Source of the DNA: Chanos chanos
Taxonomy: Eukaryota > Chordata > Actinopteri > Gonorynchiformes > Chanidae
NCBI RefSeq assembly: GCF_902362185.1
Contig: NC_044500.1
Span: 17,230,558 to 17,294,557 of the forward strand
Direction of reading: 5' to 3'
DNA: 64,000 bases
The notes under the pieces were generated by a model that was given only the letters and a program-made list of their open reading frames with translations, did no database searches and was not told where the DNA came from. The position numbers and the translations under genes are program-made. This document shows, piece by piece, positions 54,141 to 64,000 of this stretch (positions within the stretch are counted from its first letter, which is position 1; every line of letters begins with the position of its first letter).

Positions 54141-57100
54141 ATGGGCGATCGGGAGGATCTAGTGTACCAGGCAAAACTCGCCGAACAGGCTGAGAGATAC
54201 GATGGTAAGGTTTAGCTAACGGTAACGTTACTCTTCAGCTAGCTTTTGGTTTAGCAAGCAAGCGTAGTATTGGTGCTAGCACACCTGCGACCTAGCTTGT
54301 CAGCTAAGGTTAGCTAGCTAGCAAATTCTGGCTAACACACTGAACGTCCGCACCCTTGAAGCAGAATTCGCTATGTAATGCTAGCAAGACCGCAAGCTAA
54401 CTTTAGCATGCTAGCTGCATTTTCCACCACAGTCACTCTTGTGTTTTATCTGACGAGCATGGGATGTTGGAGTAACTAGCTAAGTTAGCTTTGTAAAACG
54501 CTTGAAGATGGAGACATTCAATGGGCACACAAAATGGCGGATATTTGTTGGGTAAGGCAGGTGGTAGCTAGCAAATATTAGAGAAACTGTAGACAGTCAT
54601 AAAATTGGACAATGAAAACAGATGAAATTCTAGCGAACTGCAGTGAGCTAGCTAGATGAAACCGCTGTTAGACATTTACGCCTTTGACTCTCATATTACA
54701 AAGCTGCTGAAGTCACTAGCTAACTAAGTGGTTTCATTCAATTGTTGCCCTCTTAGTATTGATGGTAGTTCGGAGAGGGTTAGCCTGTTGCCATTGATGC
54801 AACGGCAGTGAGGTGGCTTACTTCATATCTAATAATTTCTATCTGCGTTAATTAATCACTGTTGGCTGCGAACGCTACTCAAGACGTGAAAAATCGACAC
54901 CCCAGTGGAATTCTTGGTGGACCGTTATTTTAAAATGAGATCGGTTTGTCAGCCTAGCTAGCACGTAAACATGAGTCACTAAACCGATTAAACGCACCAT
55001 ATAACATTTTAAAGTTACCTTACTATAATTCATTTTGGTCACGGAGTGTATCGTCATCTGGAATGGCAACTGAACATCAGTAACTGCAACTTATGTATGG
55101 GGGGGGGGGGGCAGTTGAAATAAGAGGGTACTGAAAATAACAGATAACAGTCTGTTGTCATGTGAAAAAAGATTTCTGTGTTACTCCAACAAATATATCC
55201 TCAAGCACATATGCACGTTTGTGTAGGTAAAAGCAAATCACACGTATAACATGTATTTGTACAATGTGTACTGCTTTTGCTTGCCTGTCAAGTCTTATAT
55301 TTGTGTGCTGCGGTGGCAGGTTAGGGTTTGTAATCAGGGTGGCATAGGCATTGCTGTGAAACCATGGCCAGACATTGCCTTTCAGATTCTCTTGGGTATT
55401 ATAGACATGTACATGTGCAGACATAACATGGTTCACAAGGCTGTATCCTACTAACTGACACCAATATAGCAAATGTGCACTGTATGACAAACCTGGACTG
55501 GCAACCAGAGTTGGCTCTTATAGTCAATTTCCTGAAAAAAGGAACTACACGTGTTTAGATATCTGAAAAAGGGGTTAATAATCATAAAATAACCTGGTTT
55601 TATTTTTTAAATCCATTAGAAATGGTTGACTCCATGAAGAAAGTTGCGGGGATGGATGTTGAGCTCACTGTAGAGGAGAGAAACTTGCTGTCTGTGGCCT
55701 ACAAGAATGTCATTGGTGCAAGAAGAGCATCATGGAGGATTATCAGTAGTATTGAGCAGAAGGAAGAAAGTAAAGGTGGAGAAGACAAACTGAAAATGAT
55801 AAGGGAGTACAGACAGACGGTAAGACCGTTGTTTTGACTTGACTTGTCAGACATTTCTTTGAGGTTGACCTTATTGGAATTGGAAATAATTGAGACTGGA
55901 AATGTTATTTCTTAAGGTTGAAAAAGAACTGAAGTCAATCTGTAACGACATCCTGGATGTATTGGACAAGCACCTCATTCCAGCTGCTAATTCAGGAGAA
56001 TCCAAGGTGTTCTACTACAAAATGTACGTATGAAAAGGTTTGGTTACTGTGCTGTAGGGTACACCATACTGTCCTCCCAAACCTAAAACTGAACCGTTGT
56101 ACTGAAAACCTACCGCTGTGAGATTGGCTGTATTATTCTAGGGGAGAGGCTGAACAATATGCAGGACTTTCAATAATTATAAGAGTCAGTGTTCTGTTAT
56201 ATTTTGATTGGACATAATTTTACTCTCTTGAGGACAGCGGAGTTTGTAAATTTTAACTGCAGTAACTGTGGCTGACATCTTATGATGGTGAAGTCATTAA
56301 GTATTGGGTATTGTTACCTCAGGGAGGGCACCATATTGGATAAGCCATGTAAAAGACATCAGTCATTGTTTTTTTTTCATTGTTTGTTTGGTTGTTTTGT
56401 TTTCTCTTTTCTGGTACCTTAGGAAAGGCGATTACCACAGGTACCTCGCTGAGTTTGCCACCGGAAATGACAGGAAGGAGGCGGCAGAAAACAGTTTGGT
56501 TGCCTATAAAGCTGCTAGCGATATAGCAATGACAGACCTTCAGCCGACGCATCCCATTCGTCTGGGTCTCGCTCTTAACTTCTCTGTGTTTTACTATGAA
56601 ATCCTCAATTCTCCTGACCGTGCATGCAGGTGAGCTTTGCTCTTAATAATCTCCATGACTACATTTTCTCATTTGTCTTTCTCACGTCAGTCTCACTATG
56701 GAATCGTATAATTTTAAATACCCCCCTCCCCCCTCTCCATAGGTTGGCAAAGGCAGCATTTGATGATGCTATAGCTGAACTGGACACATTAAGTGAAGAA
56801 AGCTACAAGGACTCCACACTCATCATGCAGTTGTTACGCGATAACCTGACATTATGGACTTCAGATATGCAGGGAGATGGTAAGACCAGACGCACATGCA
56901 GACAACTAAACCACTTTGATCAAAAATCAATAGTGTACGAGTTTAATGGGGGGAAAAAACAACCCAGAAATACCAGTATGCCGTGGTCTAGATCAGTGGT
57001 TCTCTACTCCAGTCCTGAGTGCCCTTTGTCCTGCATGTCTTTGTTTTGCTTTGTTTGAGCTCAGGACTGACACACCTGATTCCACTGATCAATTAGTCAT

Positions 57101-60100
57101 CAAGCCCTTGATGAGCTCAATCAACTGTGATAATGAAGAGTTAAAACAAAGACATGCAGGACAGGGGGCCGTCAGGACTGGAGTTGAGAACCACTGGTCT
57201 AGATGAAACCTTTCTCTTGAGAATCATATGAGAATAGGTGATAGTCTCCAGATTTTCAGAAGAGCTTAGCGTAAATCCTCTGGGTTTAATTCACTTCTTC
57301 ACACAGACCTACAGAGAGGGAATGTTGCATAAGCAGGAGCTCAGCAGCTGCTGCTTCAAGTCCATACCTCCCACACTCCAGCACCTCCACTATTATCCCT
57401 AGAATTCTCATTCAACCCAGAGCTGTTAGGTGTAATTGAAATGTGCACATCTCAATTTCCTCAGCGACGGCATACAGTAAAATATGGTCCGCTACGAAGG
57501 CTTTCGACACGTAAGCCCATTACATTCGCCTCTGAGATTCTCAAAAGGGTTAATGGCCTCCAAACTGTTGGAAGATAATTGTAGTTTGACAGTGATTGGA
57601 GGCCCTGTTTTTGAAGTATGTTGTAGCTAGTTCCTGTTGCTCTGTGGCACCTTCCCCTTTCTCTCTTTTTTCATCCTTTTCTTCTCTGGGCTCCATGTCA
57701 TGACCACCATGTGCTTACAGTAGTCCTGCATTTTAATCCAACTCATCTTGCCTCTCTCTTTTTCCATTCCTACTGTATAGATTCCTAAGGAACTGGGTTA
57801 AATGCCCACAAACTGTGCTTTGTAAGTGATCTCTCCAGGCCATTTCTTTGTGCTCACCTGCTCTTCTGTCTTACTAACTCCACTCTCACTCATCCACTCG
57901 TTTGTGTGTAAACTGCGTATGACGGGTTTTTGTCTTTGGAGAGAAATACTTTGAGATCTTTGGCATGGCTTAGGTGAACAGTCTTTGGTGAAACCTAACC
58001 ACTGGATAATCAGGTTGTATGCCCCTGGAAGACATTTAAATGGAAGTGGTTTTTTTCTGTACCTGCTAGTGCTTTGTTTGGTTTAGTACATGCTGTGTTG
58101 TTTAGTAAAATTCATATGAATTGGTGTTTGTTTGAAATCATCACCACTTTGTTCTTGGTGACAGTTTGGAAAAGTATCATTTCTCCCGTCATTTTTGAAT
58201 GGTCACAGAGCTAATCTGAACACGATGAAATGGATTGGGCGCTTTGTTTGGCTTTGTTTAGCTCAAATGCATTAGAGCTGCTCTTTTTCTTCCTGCACAT
58301 AACTCCCAATAGCGCCGACAAAACACTAAACAGATTAGATGCAAACATTACATCCACACAAATATGCAATGAGCGGCAAAATGTCAAATTGGAAAAGTAT
58401 TGCAATGTTAAGGCGAAACAAAATATACTCCTGTTTAATTTAGCAGTCTGTCGTTGCTGTCTTGGAGATGAACACAGAGAAGCATATTTTCAGGTTTTAT
58501 GTGACAATACAGGGTCTGTTTATAGTGTAGTGCAAAGAAGATGATGGTTTCCAATGTAAAATGCTTTCTTATAAAACTCATACAATTAGGAGTATATTTT
58601 ACCAGTATTACAGTATAATATGAACATTAAAATTATGTGACATTAGATAAACTGTTGGAGAACGCCCTGCTCTTGGCTTGGTTTTGACCAGAGGGTGTTT
58701 TTTGGAGAACTCTGTGAGGCAGAATGCGGCTTGGATTAAAAAGGGGCTCAGAGAAGTCCTGTTTTATCCTGTTACGCTTGACCAGCCCAATACAAGCGCT
58801 CTATTATTGCACTCAATTGTCTGTGGAATGTCTCAGCTATTAGGGAGACATGACAATACATCTTCCAACTGTCACACGCAAACACTTAAAGAGGATATGA
58901 AACACACATTTTACACATAAAGGCTTGTTCACAGTGAACATCTGAAGCCACAAGGGAACACACAGCATTTAAAAAAAAAAAACCTGGTTTTGCCTCCTGG
59001 CCACTAAAGATGTGTAGATCGTGGCCATGTTACATGACATGTGTGTTCCACTCAGCCAAAGATGAAACAGCTTTCATTCCTCAAACTAAAGCCATCTGAG
59101 TAATAGGACAGAAATAGAGGTAGAGACAGTGTAAGCTTTTGAGCTCACTTGACAAGTGCCAGTGGCTATAATGCCAACACTGGTATTGGAGCTTGATTGC
59201 AGGGAGAGACAAAAAAAGAACATAGATCATGAGTGTGTCTGGTAGTCACTGTCTTTGTCCTCACACGATTCTGTACCTTAGATACAATTCTATACGCTGA
59301 CGTCACGGCGTAGGAGTACTCTCTTTAAACCTCCGTTTGTCTTTTCAACTGTAAGTTGAAAACAGATGGGACAGCCCCTTGTTTAAGTCTCCTTATTTTT
59401 TTCCCCGTGAAATCATCTGGTTTTGCAACCACATTCCAATGTGTGATTGTAATCTTTTTTTTTCCCTTCTGGTCACTGGAGATGACCAGTCTTGTGTGAG
59501 CTGGAGGATTCTCTCATGAATGTGGTGAACCTTCTCTTAAGTAGTTTGTCTTTGCTAAAGGCAGTCGTTGGAAATGACCCCTCTCTCGTAAAATGGTCAC
59601 ACTGTCAGTGAGTGCAGTAAGCACAGCTGTTTGTAATTCTTCATTCATTTTGTTGGGTTCTCCATGGTAAGGACCTTGTTGAGCTTGCATTGTGATGAAA
59701 GCAAAGATGAGGATGAGTTGGTAAGAAATGGGTGATTTTAAAAACAGGGAACAATGGGATTAGAGGGATTTTACACGGATATTGTGATCCAAGTCATCGA
59801 AATTCAAATGAATGTTTCCTTGGATCTACTTCACATGCTACAGTGTTGGAGGTTCTCTGCAATTCAAAGCTGTGTTCTAACATGGATATCAAAGAAGTGT
59901 CAAGACAAGTTACCCAGGGGGAAAAGTCGATCCATTCTGTAATCTGGCCCTCTGCTGTTTATTTCTCGAGCGGATTTCATAAGTCCACATAATGCAGACA
60001 CTCCGTGGGGTATGGTTTGCCTTGGTTACTTACTCAGCTGTTGTTTTGCATTTTTGACCTGAAAAGACAGCATCTGAAAAACAAACCGTTTTTGAAACTT

Positions 60101-60586
60101 TGATAGAGCTGTAGAGAGTCTTATTACATACACAGTCAACATTAATGTTATTTCACCTGATTTTTTCCCGTGCATTGTACCAAGGAACTGAGAACGCTGG
60201 CATGCATGCATGGATCAGAAAAATACCAGCTTTTAGTGAAGTTCCCTCTGTGGTTTGAGCGTGACAGTCACGTGGTAGTGGGCTCCCTCACTGGTATTAT
60301 GTGTATGCCTACTGCATGTGCTCACTCTCTCACCCGTTAGCAACTCACAGAGCACACGCTGACTTTCTCACAATATTCAAAGTGTACTGTGTGATTTCAA
60401 GAGCATGAATTACATAAAGGAGAGGGTGTACAAATAGTCCCTAATGCTTTGAATGAATTTTCCGCTTTAACCTCCTTTTTCATCTTCACTGTATCAGCTC
60501 AATTTGTGTTTGGCTTTTTTTTCCCCCCCAAAGGTGAAGAACAGAATAAAGAGGCACTGCAAGATGTGGAGGATGAGAACCAGTGA
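54141..60586 (+). CDS. ywhae: 14-3-3 protein epsilon (6 exons)
   Basis: Exons are 54141-54204, 55620-55819, 55917-56023, 56423-56629, 56743-56879 and 60534-60586. They join in phase to 256 codons including TGA, exactly the human length of 255 residues. The protein is nearly identical to human: [20 protein letters not shown] at the start (human MDDRED), [60 protein letters not shown], and the epsilon-specific tail [16 protein letters not shown]. The phosphopeptide-binding residues of the family (Lys50, Arg57, Arg130, Tyr131) are present. 14-3-3 epsilon is a cytosolic dimer that binds phosphoserine and phosphothreonine motifs in signalling proteins. Intron 5 (56880-60533) carries a hAT-type MITE. 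Teleosts often retain two ywhae copies; which one this is cannot be told from the window. Confidence 0.97.
54205..54800 (+). other. ywhae: GCTAGC/GTTAGC-rich start of ywhae intron 1
   Basis: The first 600 bases of intron 1 are crowded with GCTAGC, AGCTAA, GTTAGC and one GGTAACGTTA, with many more GCTA cores than surrounding sequence. A YY1-like AAAATGGCGGA lies near 54530-54541. Confidence 0.7.
56994..57196. mobile_element. hAT-type nonautonomous transposon (MITE), 203 bp
   Basis: Terminal inverted repeats of about 55 bp begin CAGTGGTTCTC on both ends (left 56994, right end 57196), with CTGCATGTCTTTGTTTT near each inner edge. The element is flanked by a perfect 8-bp duplication GTCTAGAT (56986-56993 and 57197-57204). 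CAGTGGTT-type ends with 8-bp duplications are diagnostic of hAT-superfamily MITEs. No coding capacity. The intact duplication and well-matched arms suggest a fairly young insertion. It lies in ywhae intron 5, 114 bases after the exon 5 donor. Confidence 0.92.
57205..60533 (+). other. ywhae: Remainder of ywhae intron 5
   Basis: About 3.3 kb with no recognised exon, RNA gene or repeat family beyond short homopolymers. Moderately long reading frames at 58230-58544 and 59732-59992 lack similarity and splice context. Confidence 0.6.
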
Positions 60587-61470
60587 GACATCACAGCCAA
60601 CATGAGACTCCACCCCATTCACACCCCCTACCCCCACCCGACCCCTCCTTTTCCAAACCCCACTCTGTAACAAAGGGAGCCACCAGACCCACCCTCAAGT
60701 GTGGCACTCAACAGCTTGATGCCTCCAAGTTATGTTTTTTGTTTGTTGTTTTTGTTTTGTTTTTGTTTTACTCCTTTGTTTAATTTTTAATATAGTTCTA
60801 CATTTTATTAGCCCTTTAATTCAAAACAAAAAATACCACTTATCAAACAAAAAACATCAAATGTCATTTTGGACAGAGCTTAAAGTCCCTAGATTTTTTT
60901 TTTTCTTGGTACAATGTTTTGTTCCTTTTTTAAATGTTAATTTTCTTTATTCCTCAACATTTTTATCAGTTGCTGGATGTGTTTGAGTTTTTTTTTCTCT
61001 CTTAATGTAATTACAGAAATTAACTTTTATTACTATTACTGATATGTCTACTATTATTAGTTGTGGGAGTTGTAATATGTCTGTGTTAGTGCAAACATCA
61101 GATGCATTTAAAGAAATTAAACCTTCAAAAGGGCGAGTTTAAGCAAAGTGCTCTTTTTGGTAGTTTAGTTTTTCAGAGCAAGTTGGCAAATTCTTGATAT
61201 CCATGTGGCGCAAAAATTTACAGAGTAACATTTACACAGTAGAAGTCATGTAGTTTCAAATGGCAGTGTTCAGAACTGTATTTTGTGCTAAAATACTGTA
61301 CATGTGCACACAGGCTGACATCAGTGATTAGATAGTAGCAACTCTTTAAAAATAAATAAATAAAAAAGAAAACCTAGACCCTTTTAATTTTCAGAAAAAT
61401 ACAAATATTCATTGGCTGTCAAAAGAGAAAAAAAAAGGACAAAGCGCAAATAAAGTTGATTTTAAGTCTG
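60587..61470 (+). other. ywhae: ywhae 3' UTR
   Basis: About 0.9 kb of U-rich sequence from the TGA to AATAAA at 61449-61454. Additional AATAAA-type hexamers near 61350-61365 could give a shorter form. Confidence 0.6.
61449..61454 (+). promoter_or_regulatory. ywhae polyadenylation signal
   Basis: AATAAA followed by a TTGATTTT/TG-rich downstream element, about 865 bases after the stop. Confidence 0.55.
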
Positions 61471-62253
61471 CATGAGTTTATGAAAGTCTTTTTCTCATCT
61501 TCCCCACACTTGTACTTTGCCTATAATTTCATCTGTACTTTTTCCATGTTTAACTTGAAGCTAATTTGTACTACTGGATGTCTGACTGGAGCCACAGGCA
61601 AAGAATGTCCATTCTTTCTTGAGACACAGCATGAAATTAACATTGAACTCAAAATAAAAATCTGCCTCAATCAAACGTTTAGCATGCGTCTCTGCCCTCT
61701 GAATGCTTTTGCCTTTTTGTTTATAAATAACGTCAAAGTTTACAGTCTTTCAAGAGCACCACACATTCACTATTTCAGACAAAGATAATTATACCGTGAG
61801 CGATGAATGAGTTTCCCTTATTTGGTGCGATATGTAAAATGATTAATTTGACTAAATTTCTTTGTTTCTCCTTAGTTGAGCTGAAATTTAAATACTTTAA
61901 TAGCAAACATGTATTTAATTTTTGGCCTGCATAAATTGTCGAGAGAAAAAAAATCTCACTGGTAGGCAGGAGTTAAAAAAAAAAAACTGGAGACCCGACA
62001 CTGAAATTTCTGGTATTCGATTACAAAGCGAAATGATAAAATGGGCTCGTGTCAACTAGGTTCAGCTTTCCCTTTAAAAGACTTGTCTGCTACCTCACTG
62101 TGGTCAACGTAAGTACCGCCCCACCAAAGGTTAACAGGAAGTGGCTGCAAATATCCAGATAGCAAGTAGAGGGTGCGTACCAGAAGAACGTCGACACATT
62201 TGGACCCATCATTTCGCACGAGTGAATGTATAACATAGTCAGATCTTGGAGAT
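61471..62253 (+). promoter_or_regulatory. Intergenic region and cpd 5' flank
   Basis: No gene recognised. The last 200 bases before the cpd ATG are more GC-balanced and presumably hold its 5' UTR. No TATA box is evident at a convincing position. Confidence 0.4.
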
Positions 62254-63601
62254 ATGTCGCGACAAAGCAGGGGGGACTTTGACTCAAAATCAAAACTCAA
62301 GATCTCGTATTTTGGCTTCTCTCTTGCTGTACTTGTTTCCATCACCTCTATCAACCCAGTTTGTCTCAGCGAAGCGAAGGTTTTAAGAAGTGTCAGTACA
62401 GCAGATGAAGGGGAAACTTATAATAAATATTACAATTATGAGGAACTTAGCCATCTTTTTAAGTCTTTGGCCCAGAAAAATGCGCATATTGCGAATTTAA
62501 CTAGCGTCGGAAAGTCCGTAGAGGGCAGAGAGCTATGGGTGATGCGAATCACAAAGGACCCGAACTCCGACGTTCCGGGGAAACCCAAATTCAAATACGT
62601 GGGCAACATGCACGGAGATGAAACCATATCAAGACAAGTACTGGTGTACCTTGTGGAATACCTTCTGAGTAACTACGGCGACGATCATCGGGTAACAGAG
62701 CTTGTCAACAATACGGATATTTATATTATGCCAAGCATGAACCCAGACGGCTTCGAAAAGTCCACTGAGGGAAGCTGTGATGGAGCCACAGCGGGTCGTC
62801 ACAACGCTAACGATTTTGACCTTAACAGAAGTTTTCCTGATCAGTTTGGTAAAAACGAAGTGAAAAGTGAGGATGTTCCTGAACGGACGGCTGTAATGAA
62901 GTGGATCCTTGACAACAAGTAGGCAAACATTTTCTGTATTCCCATGTGTTTGCGGGTGGCAGCTTTGAGAATGTCCATTGAAGGTTTAAGTCTTGAGAAG
63001 TATGAAACAATGATAGGCAGCTTGAAAATTTGAATAAAACACACAAACGTATCAGGCTGCACAGATGAAGGCTAGAACGAAACCCTACATGTGTTGGTCC
63101 CTTCAGAGGGAGGATTCCATACCTAACCACTCCAGAAGAGTCTAAAACATGTTCTTAAAGGCACTTAAAACCTGATTAAGTTCTGCGAACCCACAAGATT
63201 GATCAACAAATCACTTGCTTCAGTACTAAGCTTGAGTAAAAATAAACAGTTTTGTAAGTCACCATATGTAGAATTGGCAAGCAGATGCCTCTACATCTGA
63301 ATATAAATCTATGAAGGACAAAAGTTCATTAAACTGCCTAACATTCCCTTTAGGTTTGTCCTCTCTGGAAACTTGCACGGTGGCTCCGTGGTGGCCAGCT
63401 ATCCTTATGACGATTCGGCTTCCCACACCATAGAAGGTTTCTACAGCCGCTCTCCAGACGATGCTCTTTTCAAGTACTTGGCCCGAGTTTATGCAGAGAA
63501 CAACCCTGCGATGAAATCTGGGAAACCCAACTGTCCCTCGGAACCGGCTGAGACTTTCCAGGATGGCATTACAAATGGTGCCAAGTGGTATGATGTTCCA
63601 G
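62254..63601 (+). CDS. cpd: Carboxypeptidase D, 5' portion (exons 1-2, gene continues past window)
   Basis: Exon 1 is 62254-62918 and exon 2 is 63354-63601, joined in phase (Lys222 is split). About 304 residues are visible. A hydrophobic signal segment (residues about 17-36, ISYFGFSLAVLVSITSINPV) is followed by an M14 metallocarboxypeptidase domain of the CPN/CPE subfamily. Zinc ligands are His120 and Glu123 in GNMHGDE and His230 in GNLHGG; substrate-site elements are NPDGFE and DLNRSFPDQF. The text FVLSGNLHGGSVVASYPYDD and GITNGAKWYDVPG matches the first domain of CPD better than CPM. CPD trims C-terminal Arg and Lys from proteins in the trans-Golgi network. The catalytic Glu and the later domains lie beyond the window. 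The exon 2 donor appears to be GC rather than GT. Teleosts may carry two cpd copies. Confidence 0.88.
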
Positions 63602-64000
63602 GCAAGTGAACAACCTCAACAACTTCAATTTTTAAATGTTTTACTTCCTTGGTTCTCTTTATTCAGTCTTTTCTCTAAGTTCCTGTGAACTGTCTTGTGA
63701 GAGCAAAAAAAAACCCCTTTGTTTCTATGGTGTCTATGGAAGCTCTTTTTCCTTGCTATTTCCCTGTTTGTTTGTTTCTGTCAAATGACTGCTTTCATAC
63801 TGGCCCTTTCTTATGGGTCCTTCAAAACGCATGTTTTGAATAAAGGAAGAAATTCGAGATTGTTAGGCAATTTCTGATGAAATAGCGTTTCAAGACTTGC
63901 AAGCTCAGTTCTTTGAAACTGGTTTCCTGTTTCTCTGCCAGATTTTGAAGATTGTGACAGACAGAGGAACTTAGTTGCCAACGTGATGAGTGTTGAAAAA
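63602..64000 (+). other. cpd: cpd intron 2 (start)
   Basis: Sequence after the exon 2 donor. The expected next exon, encoding GMQDYNY-like sequence, is not found before the window ends. Confidence 0.7.

Noticed and set aside
63941-64000. Next cpd exon at the window end
   Set aside because: An AG precedes an open stretch (DFEDCDRQRNL), but it does not resemble the conserved GMQDYNYVW that must follow.

Overview
This window is a piece of a ray-finned fish (teleost) nuclear chromosome. The evidence is vertebrate multi-exon genes with GT-AG introns, very abundant (CA)n, (GA)n and (AT)n microsatellites, short nonautonomous DNA transposons, and proteins close to but distinct from their mammalian counterparts. 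I cannot name the species. Six complete protein-coding genes and the 5' part of a seventh were assembled exon by exon from conserved protein sequence, reading phase and splice sites. Human protein lengths and sequences used for comparison are from memory.

Layout: 1-2224, upstream sequence with no supported gene. 2225-16515 (+), smtnl2 (smoothelin-like 2; 9 coding exons, 499 codons), then its 3' UTR. 18213-19652 (-), tmem199 (V-ATPase assembly factor, yeast Vma12 relative; 6 exons, 195 codons). 20537-26361 (+), poldip2 (11 exons, 376 codons), head to head with tmem199 over an 884-bp shared promoter. 29590-44378 (+), lrrc75a (4 exons, 442 codons) with large, repeat-rich introns. 48328-50516 (+), crk (3 exons, 314 codons) with a 3' UTR of about 2.8 kb. 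54141-60586 (+), ywhae, 14-3-3 epsilon (6 exons, 255 codons). 62254 to beyond the window end (+), the first two coding exons of a carboxypeptidase D gene (cpd).

The genes do not form a pathway. They are a vertebrate synteny block: the human orthologues all lie on chromosome 17, with TMEM199/POLDIP2 head to head and CRK beside YWHAE. Non-coding space is dominated by simple repeats. Two small elements have clear target-site duplications: a 203-bp hAT-type MITE in ywhae intron 5 and a 405-bp long-inverted-repeat element in lrrc75a intron 3. I found no prokaryote-like or clearly novel system. The most interesting items are a perfect octamer dyad just upstream of lrrc75a, a probable GC-AG intron in cpd, a 34-bp duplication ending at a poldip2 splice acceptor, and a YY1-type motif overlapping the poldip2 start codon.
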